From Thiotrichales bacterium (lineage in GTDB: Bacteria; Pseudomonadota; Gammaproteobacteria; GCF-002020875), in contig JABHVM010000035.1 of the NCBI GenBank assembly GCA_018658305.1, forward strand, positions 1 through 47,903: a stretch of 47,903 bases of DNA. Direction: 5' to 3'. The notes under the pieces were generated by a model, which was given only the letters and a program-made list of their open reading frames with translations, did no database searches and was not told the origin of the DNA. Both the position numbers and the translations under genes were made by a program. Below are positions 35,036 to 43,406 of this stretch, piece by piece; the stretch's first letter is position 1; every line of letters starts with the position of its first letter.

Positions 35036-35085
35036 AAAGGGGTCACAAAAAGGGGTCCAAAAAGGGGGCAGGTCTTTACTTTTGC
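35036..35085. repeat. Degenerate AAAAAGGGGTC tandem fragment
   Basis: Three near copies of AAAAAGGGGTC/GGGC at 35036-35075 are followed by CAGGTCTTTACTTTTGC. The GGGGTCAGGTC core also starts the miniature elements nearby, so this is probably a decayed end of the same kind of transposon. Confidence 0.5.
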
Positions 35086-35173
35086 ACTCTACGCTAGTTA
35101 AGTCAGCTATACTGTTTGTTGGAGCTAGCTGCAAACAGGAGGATCTTTAGAGAGAGTATCTTATGGATTAAGC

Positions 35174-35455
35174 TTATATAGCGCTCTGTAGATATCCTGA
35201 TACATATTTATGAATTAAGCTACCTATTAAAGTTTGATAAGGCATACCCTCTTTTGCTGCAAGAAGTTTTATTGATTCTAAGTCATTTTCAGATATTCTA
35301 ATATTTATATTTTTATTCTTCTTCATGGTCTCTTTTGCAGCTAAAATCATTGTATCTGAAACAGGTTCTCCATTAAGTTGACCATTTTCATAGGCTTCAA
35401 GTATTTCTACTTCGTCACCATCTAGCGAATATTTTTTAGCAAAATCTATCATCAT
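35174..35455 (-). CDS. BrnA-like ribbon-helix-helix antitoxin
   Basis: 93 residues. The C-terminal part NINIRISENDLESIKLLAAKEGMPYQTLIGSLIHKYVSG is a ribbon-helix-helix (CopG/BrnA) dimerisation and DNA-binding domain. It overlaps the upstream toxin gene by 4 bases, the usual toxin-first order of BrnT/BrnA. It should neutralise the toxin and repress the operon. Confidence 0.85.
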   Translation of the reverse strand: MMIDFAKKYSLDGDEVEILEAYENGQLNGEPVSDTMILAAKETMKKNKNINIRISENDLESIKLLAAKEGMPYQTLIGSLIHKYVSGYLQSAI

Positions 35456-35721
35456 TTACTCCCTTTAACTCTCTTAGTTTCTTTTCTGCCTGGAATTATT
35501 GTTTTAAGAAAAATATCTTCACCTTCTTTTACATAAGGTACTAAATATGCGTAATTTTTTATCATTACAGTAATTATTCTTTGATTAGGATATTTTTCTT
35601 TATTCCAATGAGGCACATCTGATACGCCATATCCATCAGCAATCGACTGAATTACTTCATCAAAAGTAATATTACGTTTTTTTATAAGTATTTTATTTTT
35701 TTCAGCATTCCATTTAAACAT
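35452..35721 (-). CDS. BrnT family toxin
   Basis: 89 residues: FKWNAEKNKILIKKRNITFDEVIQSIADG, RIITVMIKNYAYLVPYV and IFLKTIIPGRKETKR match the BrnT RNase fold of type II toxins. It is first in a two-gene unit with the antitoxin. Complete length suggests an active module. Confidence 0.87.
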   Translation of the reverse strand: MFKWNAEKNKILIKKRNITFDEVIQSIADGYGVSDVPHWNKEKYPNQRIITVMIKNYAYLVPYVKEGEDIFLKTIIPGRKETKRVKGSK

Positions 35722-35782
35722 ATCTACAGAGTATCACAATGTATAGACATTGTCCAAATAAAGTTCTTTTCCAAAAAGAATG

Positions 35783-35982
35783 GGGTCAGGTCAGATAAGT
35801 GGTCTTATATAGGCTATACTCTGATCATGACTCTACCATGTCACCTCCAGAGGGGAGTACAGCTACCAACAGATTGCAGATTTCTATGGACTCCATTTCA
35901 CCACTGTTGGAAATATTGTTCGGGATGAGAGGAATTATAAAACAGTAGACGCTGACTGACACCATGAATCTAGACCTGACCC
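35783..35982 (+). mobile_element. RAYT-derived miniature element, copy B
   Basis: 200 bp. Left end GGGTCAGGTCAGAT (one base deleted from the 15-bp terminal repeat), right end ATCTAGACCTGACCC. The interior matches copy A except for about 33 missing bases in the transposase start, so the frame is broken. It lies between the toxin gene and the binding-protein gene. Confidence 0.75.
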
Positions 35983-36008
35983 TTAGTCTTCGTTCAATAC
36001 TTCAGCCT

Positions 36009-36047
36009 GATATGCGGTGTAAGAGTAGGCGCTAGAGAAAGAGGGCT
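36009..36047 (+). repeat. 39-bp dispersed repeat, copy 1
   Basis: Matches 43340-43378 in the same orientation with 5 mismatches (core GATATGCGGTG, TAGGCG, GAGAAAGAG). It lies 26 bases after miniature element B. The function is unknown; it is probably part of a mobile-element flank. Confidence 0.55.
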
Positions 36048-36163
36048 AGCCACTACAACTGTTAATTTTTATTACACATTTCAGGTTTTAAGGTTGAATC
36101 CCAGAATTATGTAATATATAGTCTGTATTGAGATCTATTTTTTAAATTGTTAGAGAAAACATA

Positions 36164-36998
36164 ATGATAAAACTACACCCTAAAAAAGCAGCACATTGCC
36201 TCACTATTTTCTTGATGCTTGCGCTCCCTTTATCTCTCTGCTGAAGAGCGCGTATTGAGTTTTGGCGTTGTGCCGCAGCAGGCAGCTAAAAAATTGGCAA
36301 AAAAATGGGGCCCTATCTTTCAGTATCTCAGTAAGAAGAGCGGAGTGACGATCCGTTTTAAGACTGCACCTAATATCCCAGAGTTTGAGCGTCGTCTCAG
36401 TCAAGGGGAGTATGATCTCGCCTATATGAACCCTTATCACTATACTGTGTTTGGCGATAAACCAGGCTACCGCGCTTTCGCAAAACAGAAGAACAAAAAG
36501 ATTAAAGGGATCATGGTAACCCGTAAAGACACTCCTCTAACCACTCTTAAAGCATTGGAGGGTCGTAAACTTGCCTTTCCCGCGCCAGCTGCCTTTGCTG
36601 CAAGTATTCTCTCCCGCGCCCACCTGAAAGAGATCGGCGTTAACTTTACGCCAAAATATGTTAAATCGCATGATTCCGTCTATCGCGCGGTGGCAAAAGG
36701 ACTCTTCCCTTCAGGTGGTGGTGTGATGCGTACCTTTAAAAACAGTGAACCAGAGATTAGAGCGCAGTTGAAAATATTCTGGACTAGCAATACTTTCACC
36801 CCTCACGCTTTTGCGGCACATCCTGATTTAGACCAAGCAACCGTTGAGAAGATTCAGCAAGCCTTGTTAGGAATGAATAGTGATCCAGAGGCGGCGGCAC
36901 TGGTCAAAGCGATCAGCTTTAAGGGGTTTGAAGCGGCAACCTATTCCGATTGGAATGATGTGCGTGAGTTGAAAATTGAGCTGTTGGATGATCTATAA
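36164..36998 (+). pseudogene. PhnD/SsuA-like phosphate-type binding protein, frameshifted in the signal peptide
   Basis: An ATG at 36164 starts a good signal peptide (CLTIFLMLALPLSL) that hits TGA at 36142+100 (36242-36244). The rest of the protein is intact in another frame: AEERVLSFGVVPQQAAKKLAK, YDLAYMNPYHYTVF, LAFPAPAAFAAS, PSGGGVMRTF. Adding two bases in the CTCTCT tract at about 36233-36239 would join the two into one normal PhnD-like protein. A TTG at 36219 could start the mature part without export. It is followed by a sensor kinase 27 bases on. Either decayed, phase-variable, or a sequence error. Confidence 0.72.
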
Positions 36999-37025
36999 AG
37001 AGCTGCTCATCGCTGATTAACGATA

Positions 37026-38933
37026 ATGTCTTTTCGTCTCAAGACAATCTTCGGCGTTGCGCTGATTGAAATTGTTCTGCTGACATTCTTAGTCTGGAAC
37101 AGCATGGTGTTGATGCGCAGTTCTGGCGAGGCGCAGCTTATCCAGCGTGCGGAGACTACCTCATCACTATTTGCCTCAATGGTGAAGGATCCTGTCCTCT
37201 CCTACGATCTTGCAACACTTGAGACTTTCATCATCGAGTTGATGAAAAATAGAGGTCTCGCCTATGTGCGAGTGTATGATCAAGATCAACTACTCTCTTC
37301 AAGCGGTGACAAAAAGTTGCTGCTGCGTCCATTTCAAGCCGATAGTGCACTTGAATGGGTGAATGATGCTGTGTTTGATATTAGTGCAATTATCAGTGAG
37401 TCTGGTCAGGTATATGGCCATATCGAGCTGGGGCTTTATACCGAAGCGCTACAGCAGCGGCTATCATCTGCAACCCTTAAAACTAGTTCGTTGGCACTGC
37501 TTGAGATTCTGCTCTCTGCGCTCTTCTCATTTATGCTGGGAAGCTGGCTTGTGCGTCAATTGGAGGTATTACGCTACGCTTCGAGTGAGATTGCACAGGG
37601 CAAGCTAGGAGTGCAGATACCGGTACTAGGAAGTGATGAGATTGCCGAGACCGCGATCCACTTTAACCAGATGTCAACGGAACTGCTGCGTGCCAGTGAT
37701 GCGCTTAATTTTCTTAATAGATCACTCGAAGATAAGGTGGTAGCTCGAACCCAAGACCTTAAACAGAGTAATGATCAGCTCTCCTCTATTATGGAGAATA
37801 TGGGGGATGCGCTGTTTGTGTTGGCATCTAACGGCGAGGTCATTGTGAGCAATCCTGCGGCGGAGATTATCTTTAGCAACAGTATCGGTAAGCAATTCAT
37901 CTCATTTTTTCCAGATGAGTTAACTGCCACGCTTGAGAATCTACTTTCAACGGCACAGCTCTGCAGCGATACACTGTTTTTCTCTGATGCGGCGCAAGAG
38001 AAAGTGGTGTTAGAGCTTACCTTAACGCCACTGCCTGTTGTAGATGATCATCGACACACCCTGGTCTTGGCAAGAGATATCACCCAGCAGCATGATATGG
38101 AAGAGAAAGAGCAGATGTTAGCCTTCCAGTCAGGCGTTACAGAGATCTCTGTCAGTATGATGCACAATATTGGAAATATCCTTGCAGGGGCAAATGGAAA
38201 GCTGTTACGGATCAAAAAAGCAGGAACTTCTCTTGAGAGGATGTCAGTTTTTATTAAACAACTCTCAACACAAATAGAGACATTTTCAACTGAAAAGCGT
38301 TTCTCTACGCTGCAGAGGGTGGGAGAGATGTTAAGTAATGTTATTGCAAGTGAGATAACCAAGCCAGTGAATGAGGTTGAGCAGAAAACTTATGATATTG
38401 CAAATATCGTCACTCAACAGGAGAGAAGTACCAGCACGATCCACCAGCTCTCTCGTATCCATCCACGCAGCTTTATTAAAGAGGCGCTTACTTCGCATCA
38501 GAAAATATTAAAGAGGCAATCCATTGTGGTTGAAATTGATGTAGAATCTGGTTTGAGCGAAATCTATTTCCAAAGAAACCAACTATTAATAATGCTAGAG
38601 GCACTTCTGCTGAATAGTATCGAGGCGATCTCTGCCCACAATCAGCCCGAGGGCGAGGTGCTAATCAGCTTTAAACGCCAACAGCGTCATAAAAAAAGCG
38701 GGTTTAATATGTTGATCGAGGATAATGGGATCGGTATAGCAGAGGTGCATATCAACATGTTATTTACCCCTGGTTATAGCACGAAGCCAGAACATAGGGG
38801 GAGCGGCCTACATGCTAGTGGTAATTTCATACATAGTATCGGTGGCACAATTAAAATCAATAGTGAGGGTATCAGTCACGGCGCAGTGGTGGATATTTGG
38901 TTACCTAATTTAAAACCTGTTTCAGCGTCATGA
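37026..38933 (+). CDS. Membrane sensor histidine kinase with HAMP and PAS-like domains
   Basis: 635 residues. Helix at about 8-29, periplasmic domain to about 150, second helix about 155-175, HAMP to about 225, PAS-like domain about 250-355, phosphoacceptor His380 in MMHNIGNILAG, ATPase domain with LLLNSIEAI, EDNGIG and HRGSGLHASGNF. The box MHNIGN and its neighbourhood match the kinase at 9949. It follows a PhnD-like gene, as the other kinase follows a PstS-like gene. Signal probably delivered by the binding protein; no response regulator is next to it. Confidence 0.88.
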   Translation: MSFRLKTIFGVALIEIVLLTFLVWNSMVLMRSSGEAQLIQRAETTSSLFASMVKDPVLSYDLATLETFIIELMKNRGLAYVRVYDQDQLLSSSGDKKLLLRPFQADSALEWVNDAVFDISAIISESGQVYGHIELGLYTEALQQRLSSATLKTSSLALLEILLSALFSFMLGSWLVRQLEVLRYASSEIAQGKLGVQIPVLGSDEIAETAIHFNQMSTELLRASDALNFLNRSLEDKVVARTQDLKQSNDQLSSIMENMGDALFVLASNGEVIVSNPAAEIIFSNSIGKQFISFFPDELTATLENLLSTAQLCSDTLFFSDAAQEKVVLELTLTPLPVVDDHRHTLVLARDITQQHDMEEKEQMLAFQSGVTEISVSMMHNIGNILAGANGKLLRIKKAGTSLERMSVFIKQLSTQIETFSTEKRFSTLQRVGEMLSNVIASEITKPVNEVEQKTYDIANIVTQQERSTSTIHQLSRIHPRSFIKEALTSHQKILKRQSIVVEIDVESGLSEIYFQRNQLLIMLEALLLNSIEAISAHNQPEGEVLISFKRQQRHKKSGFNMLIEDNGIGIAEVHINMLFTPGYSTKPEHRGSGLHASGNFIHSIGGTIKINSEGISHGAVVDIWLPNLKPVSAS

Positions 38934-38957
38934 TATAGTTAAAAAGAAACAGCCCAA

Positions 38958-39089
38958 AGGGGAGTACAGCTACCAACAGATTGCATATTTCTATGGACTC
39001 CATTTCACCACTGTTGGAAATATTGTTCGGGATGCGAGGAATCATAAAACAGTAGACGCTGACTGACACCATGAATCTAGACCTGACAC
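38958..39089 (+). mobile_element. RAYT-derived miniature element, copy C (left end missing)
   Basis: 132 bp starting at AGGGGAGTACAGC and ending ATCTAGACCTGACAC, one base off the terminal repeat. It contains the transposase C-terminal coding part only. An AATTAAGTGTTATGTCCC sequence follows and forms the end of the fic gene. Confidence 0.72.
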
Positions 39090-39106
39090 TAAATCCTTCT
39101 TAATAA

Positions 39107-40279
39107 TTAAGTGTTATGTCCCTTTAATTTATAATTTCCCTTTAATTTATATCTAATATTTCTACCACTACTCCCTTCTATCTGCTTGATACATCCAAAC
39201 TCTACAAGCTGAGATATATCTCTTACTGCTGTAGCCTTGCTCACTTTAGTAAGAGAGATATACTTTTTAGTACTTATCCCACCCTCAAAATTCTCACTTC
39301 CCATATCTAAGATTTTATTTATCACTTTTATCTGTCGCTCATTAAGTGCATACTCTCTGTACTTATCCCAAAACTTTGTTTTTTGCACAAGATACTCTAT
39401 GCTTTTTAAGCCACTCTTCATTGCATTTTTTAAAGTAAGAAGATGCCATTCTATCCAAGGAGTTATATCAAATTCTCTATTTTTAAAAAGACTTGTTGTG
39501 CTGTCTAAAATATCATAGTACCCTTTTCTATCACTGTTGATAGCTGTAGAGATGGAGTAGAGTTTAAACTGTGTAAAGGTTGCTCCTTGTGAGAGGATAT
39601 AATCGGTAATCGCTCTTGAAACTCTTCCATTTCCATCTTCGTAAGGGTGGATGATTACAAACCATAGATGAGTGATAGCACTTTTGATATAGATATTTTC
39701 ATCGCTTGTATTGCAGTAAGCTAAAAGCTTTGTTATATCTTCATCAATTTTATCAGATGGAGGCGCGAGATAATGGACTCTTTCATATCCTATCGCACCT
39801 GATACCACTTTCATATCATCATTTTTTCTAAAAGTAGCGACATTTATCTTATGGAGTTTGGAGTATTGGTGTTCAAATAGGCAGTTATGCCACCCATGAA
39901 GCCTTTCAAGTGTTAGAGGCTTTTTGTTTAAGCTACAATCTATAAGTATCTCTACAAGACTATCAGTTGTAGCGGTTGCGTACTCATCACCTCTTGCATC
40001 AAACTCTTTGTCTAATCTTTTTTGCAAAGATGAACGAACACTCTCTCTTTTAAAAACTTCGCCCTCTATAAGAGAGGTATATATCGCTTCATCTACAAGT
40101 CTCTCTATCTCTATCTTTCGTATATCATCTTCGTTAAAGAGTTTTGAGTAGCCATCTAAAACGCCTCTTAAATACTCTATCTCACTTATAAATGTTGAGA
40201 GTCTATTTTTATCATAGTAGAATTTTGGATACTTTTTATGTTGCCATATCCATTTTATACATTCTGCTTCTAAACTCAT
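39107..40279 (-). CDS. Fic family protein with DUF4172 N-terminal domain
   Basis: About 390 residues from the ATG at 40279 (AAAGGA upstream); an upstream extension to 40429 lacks a good start. Residues 8-48 (IKWIWQHKKYPKFYYD...) are DUF4172. The inhibitory helix has TSLIEG (68-73), and the catalytic loop HPYEDGNGRVSR (His211) is complete. Fic proteins transfer AMP from ATP to target proteins. The last residues repeat YKLKG and are encoded by a duplicated A+T-rich unit next to element C, so the C-terminus looks rebuilt. Lower G+C than neighbours suggests import. Confidence 0.88.
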   Translation of the reverse strand: MSLEAECIKWIWQHKKYPKFYYDKNRLSTFISEIEYLRGVLDGYSKLFNEDDIRKIEIERLVDEAIYTSLIEGEVFKRESVRSSLQKRLDKEFDARGDEYATATTDSLVEILIDCSLNKKPLTLERLHGWHNCLFEHQYSKLHKINVATFRKNDDMKVVSGAIGYERVHYLAPPSDKIDEDITKLLAYCNTSDENIYIKSAITHLWFVIIHPYEDGNGRVSRAITDYILSQGATFTQFKLYSISTAINSDRKGYYDILDSTTSLFKNREFDITPWIEWHLLTLKNAMKSGLKSIEYLVQKTKFWDKYREYALNERQIKVINKILDMGSENFEGGISTKKYISLTKVSKATAVRDISQLVEFGCIKQIEGSSGRNIRYKLKGNYKLKGHNT

Positions 40280-40440
40280 AATTTTTCCTTTGAATCTATT
40301 ATCAAATATAATAGTACCATATTCTGAGGCGATTACGGGATCTAATCGTACCTTTATTGGAAAAAGCATGGGGGTAAGTCTTAAAATAATGCATCGCCCT
40401 CTTCTATATGCTTTTACTGCACGACTCACTAAAAAGAAAG

Positions 40441-40673
40441 GGGTCAGGTCTAGATAAGTGGTCTTATATAGGCTATACCCTGATCATGACTCGGCCAGTA
40501 AGAATTGAATTTGAAGGTGCCCTTTACCATATCACTTACAGAGGGGAGTACAGCTACCAACAGATTTCAGATCTCTATGGACTCCATTTCACCACTGTTG
40601 GAAATATTGTTCAGGATGCGAGGAATTATAAAACAGTAGACGCTGACTGATGCCATGAATCTAGACCTGACCC
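40441..40673 (+). mobile_element. RAYT-derived miniature element, copy A (complete, 233 bp)
   Basis: Perfect 15-bp terminal inverted repeats: GGGTCAGGTCTAGAT (40441-40455) and ATCTAGACCTGACCC (40659-40673). Between them lies a short in-frame fusion of the two ends of a transposase (next entry). This is the best-preserved copy of a non-autonomous family also seen at 27514, 35783 and 38958. Confidence 0.82.
40486..40650 (+). pseudogene. Internally deleted REP-associated tyrosine transposase
   Basis: 54 residues: MTRPVRIEFEGALYHITYRG is the classic start of TnpA_REP-type (Y1) transposases, joined directly to YSYQQISDLYGLHFTTVGNIVQDARN, the C-terminal helix-turn-helix. The catalytic tyrosine and HUH region are deleted in frame. 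It cannot be an active enzyme, but the frame is open, so a small DNA-binding peptide could be made. Confidence 0.8.
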
Positions 40674-40769
40674 TTAGTCTCTTGAAATATCCGTTGCTAA
40701 TACCTCTCCAATAAGCCCAAATAATAATGAAATTAAAAGCGAATTCAGAAATGTTTTTTTCAAACTCAT
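40674..40769 (-). pseudogene. Signal-peptide stub of a gene cut by element A
   Basis: An ATG at 40769 overlaps the stop of the outer-membrane gene and gives MSLKKTFLNSLLISLLFGLIG then EVLATDISRD before TAA at the exact edge of element A. That is a signal peptide plus a few mature residues. The remainder of the gene would lie beyond the element but is not seen there. Confidence 0.6.
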
Positions 40770-42241
40770 CAAAACCCCATCTTAAAACTTACTGCGCCAG
40801 AAAGATCAGCATCCTCCCCTCGACTGGCACGCATCAATGACCAAGAGAACATCCTCTCTTTATCTATCTTATGATCCACTTCAGCGCCAACCCTTAACCA
40901 GTCACTTCTATTTTCTGCCCCCTGAAATGAAAATGTGTACATATCTATCATCTCGCCACTCACAGAAACTCCTCTCTTATCGAGCCTATGCACCCACTCT
41001 CCAATCCCTCTAATATCAATAGATTCATCTATTTTATAGTCAGCTATAAATCCAATACGACTCTCTCTTGCTGTATGAGCTTGTGCATTAAATAGAGCAG
41101 GAAAGCCGCCGCCTGTCTCTGTATAGCCATTCATGCTACTTTTTGTAATTATATACTCTACTTTTGGAGTAAAGCTAATTTCATCGATAGCAAACAGATT
41201 CATCCAGTCAATACGCCCTCTAACTGCCGCTACCTCTATATCTGTTGATCCATGAGAGAGATCATCAACATCTGCATTGCGATACCCTCTATTTACTGTA
41301 GCATCCCATCTGCCATATAGTAGTGTTGAGGAGAGCAGTATAGATGTGTCAGGCAGCATATAATCCAACTCCCCTAACAGATAGTCACCATTGAGTTTAC
41401 TGCTACCTGAATAATCTAAAGATTGATGCACTCTACTTTTACCAACCCCTAAACCTATTCTTACATCCTCTTTAATGTCGCTACAGATGCCTATCTCTAG
41501 CAGATAAGATTCTGCACTCTTTTTATGATAATTAGCAAAGTCTCCATTAATCCAAGTGCAGTTATCTGTACCAAGATCTCTTTGAGCCAACAGCGGCTGA
41601 TGGTGTGCGCCATGTAAGGCTATCGAAGAGATCGCCATAGAAGTATCTTGTGAAGTGGCTATATTTTCAAAGCCATTAGTTTTTCCTGTGACCTCTATGT
41701 AACCCTGATTGTTGCTAATAAATATCTCATTGGTACTATCATTGCGTTGCTTGTAATAAATCTCACCAGATCCTGTCTTATGACCAGAAAAATTTCCTAT
41801 GATTGTTGGAAGTACAAAGGTACTTGCAGTACCATCATGAAACTTAGCAACTGCATCAAAATCAGCAAATGTTGCATTAGGTATAAAATCAACCGCACTA
41901 TTGCTTACAGCCGCATATATTTGATTGTTTGCGGAGTTATTGTAGGTAGAAGTTAAATTACTTTGTAAATTCTGGACACTGTTTATATCATAATTGAAGC
42001 CAACAAAATCTTCGACTGTACTACCTAAATAACTAACGCTAGCAAATACAGTCATTCCATTACCCAAGTCTTCACTACTAGAAAATTGCAATGTGGATGC
42101 AGTCACAGGAGTAAATGTAAAAGAAGCGGCCGTATTTGTAAAAGTCTGCACGACTTTGCCACTAATAGATACATCAGCTTCCGCATCAATAACTAAAAAT
42201 GTGAGCAATACAATCCTATAGGCAAGAGCAATTTTATTCAT
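40769..42241 (-). CDS. Porin/autotransporter-like outer-membrane beta-barrel protein
   Basis: 490 residues. The N-terminal part after the signal peptide resembles a porin start (VSISGKVVQTF... SSSEDLGNGMTVFASVSYL). The second half looks like an autotransporter barrel: ESYLLEIGICSDIKEDVRIGLGVGKS, and the last strand ends in aromatic Phe (SGAVSFKMGF), the signal for barrel assembly. The middle is Asn/Ser-rich. Either a chimeric barrel or a large single protein; secretion of a passenger is not certain. Confidence 0.65.
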   Translation of the reverse strand: MNKIALAYRIVLLTFLVIDAEADVSISGKVVQTFTNTAASFTFTPVTASTLQFSSSEDLGNGMTVFASVSYLGSTVEDFVGFNYDINSVQNLQSNLTSTYNNSANNQIYAAVSNSAVDFIPNATFADFDAVAKFHDGTASTFVLPTIIGNFSGHKTGSGEIYYKQRNDSTNEIFISNNQGYIEVTGKTNGFENIATSQDTSMAISSIALHGAHHQPLLAQRDLGTDNCTWINGDFANYHKKSAESYLLEIGICSDIKEDVRIGLGVGKSRVHQSLDYSGSSKLNGDYLLGELDYMLPDTSILLSSTLLYGRWDATVNRGYRNADVDDLSHGSTDIEVAAVRGRIDWMNLFAIDEISFTPKVEYIITKSSMNGYTETGGGFPALFNAQAHTARESRIGFIADYKIDESIDIRGIGEWVHRLDKRGVSVSGEMIDMYTFSFQGAENRSDWLRVGAEVDHKIDKERMFSWSLMRASRGEDADLSGAVSFKMGF

Positions 42242-42260
42242 TCTTTATCCCTTATGAGTA

Positions 42261-42914
42261 TTAATACTCCACCCTAAGCACTAAGTTCGCATTCCAGTAG
42301 TCATCATCTAATGGGAAGATGAATGACTTGTATGTAGCGCCAACAGATGACACATCGGAAACCTCTCTCATTATTCCTAGGTAAAATAACTCACTTTCCG
42401 TATTGAGACTGCCTCCACGAATGAACTCCAGCCCTCCATTCACCTCTGTTTCTGGTGTTACAAGATGTCTTGCACCCAAATCTGCCGTAAAGAAATCATC
42501 CGTATATTTTTTATTGGATATAGTTGGAGATCTACGCTTCCAGTCTCTATTCCAGTAGTTGTAGTTGATCTTAAGCACACCATCTATGTTGGCATTGAGA
42601 GATATGTGCCCACCTAATCCAACCGTATAAAGAGTCTCCTCCTGCTGCTCTTGCTCGCCTGGATCACTCCACTCCTCCTCTATATAGCTATATGAACCAG
42701 TCAAAAATATGGTGTCATTAAGGGATTTTGAACCCTTGAGAACTACACCCTGAAAGTTTTTGTCGGTATAAGTACCTTTGTAATATTGACTGTAGTAACC
42801 GCCATCAATATAGTCATAAGAGAGTTCTGAGGCCTCTACTACATCAGACAACCCTATTCCCCATACCGTGAAGGTTGCTATAAAAATTTTAAAAAATGGT
42901 TTAGTTTTGTACAT
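42261..42914 (-). CDS. Outer-membrane beta-barrel protein, small
   Basis: 217 residues: signal peptide (FFKIFIATFTVWGIGLSDVVEA) and alternating aromatic strands (YDYIDGGYYSQYY, GVVLKGSKSLNDTIFLTGSYSYIEEEW), ending in Tyr (LVLRVEY). This is an OmpA/OMP_b-brl-like barrel of about 8 strands. It lies 19 bases upstream of the larger barrel gene on the same strand. Role unknown. Confidence 0.72.
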   Translation of the reverse strand: MYKTKPFFKIFIATFTVWGIGLSDVVEASELSYDYIDGGYYSQYYKGTYTDKNFQGVVLKGSKSLNDTIFLTGSYSYIEEEWSDPGEQEQQEETLYTVGLGGHISLNANIDGVLKINYNYWNRDWKRRSPTISNKKYTDDFFTADLGARHLVTPETEVNGGLEFIRGGSLNTESELFYLGIMREVSDVSSVGATYKSFIFPLDDDYWNANLVLRVEY

Positions 42915-43089
42915 AAAAATCTCCGATAAAAATCACTATACTATTATGATTTTCCTCCACCTCTTATCACCCCCTACCAACTCGATATAGTATACCATAT
43001 AACACACTATAGTACTGTTCCAATATCGTAACAATGCTAAACTCTCTATCTGCAAAAATCAAGCTCTAACTTTGGAGTATTACTAGATA

Positions 43090-43308
43090 GTGAATAAGGT
43101 CGGTGCAAAGGTACGAGAGATAAGAATGAGTAAAGGGCTAACACAGGAACAGTTGTCAGCTCGTTGCAATATTGACTCTTGGGTTGTGAGTAGGTGCACT
43201 ATTGCCAAGATCGAAGCAGGACATCGCAGGGTAATTGATGTGGAAATATCTATACTTGCCAAAGCACTTAAAGTAAAAGAGCAGGCTTTATTTGATAATT
43301 TAAATTAA
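43090..43308 (+). CDS. XRE-family helix-turn-helix regulator
   Basis: 72 residues from a GTG start. VREIRMSKGLTQEQLSARCNIDSWVVSRCTIAKIEAGHRRVIDVEISILAKALKV is a single Cro/CI-type domain with a slightly enlarged recognition loop. It is divergent from the outer-membrane genes, 175 bases away, and could regulate them or itself. Confidence 0.88.
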   Translation: MNKVGAKVREIRMSKGLTQEQLSARCNIDSWVVSRCTIAKIEAGHRRVIDVEISILAKALKVKEQALFDNLN

Positions 43309-43339
43309 ATGAAATTAAATAGATACAACACTTAATTCC

Positions 43340-43378
43340 GATATGCGGTGCAAGAATAGGCGTTGGAGAAAGAGAGCT
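43340..43378 (+). repeat. 39-bp dispersed repeat, copy 2
   Basis: Second copy of the repeat at 36009, 34 of 39 bases alike. Its right end runs into the hairpin at 43370. Confidence 0.55.
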
Positions 43379-43394
43379 CTCCAGCTCTTTTCTT
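43370..43394 (+). terminator. Rho-independent terminator after the XRE gene
   Basis: AGAGCT (43373-43378) pairs with AGCTCT (43383-43388) around CTCC, extended by weaker pairs, and is followed by TTTTCTT. It lies 62 bases after the XRE stop and between convergent genes. Confidence 0.6.
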
Positions 43395-43406
43395 GTTATT
43401 TACTGC

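Noticed and set aside
35036-35075. Short AAAAAGGGGTC tandem units as a CRISPR-like array
   Set aside because: Units are about 11-13 bases without spacers; they match the ends of nearby miniature elements instead.
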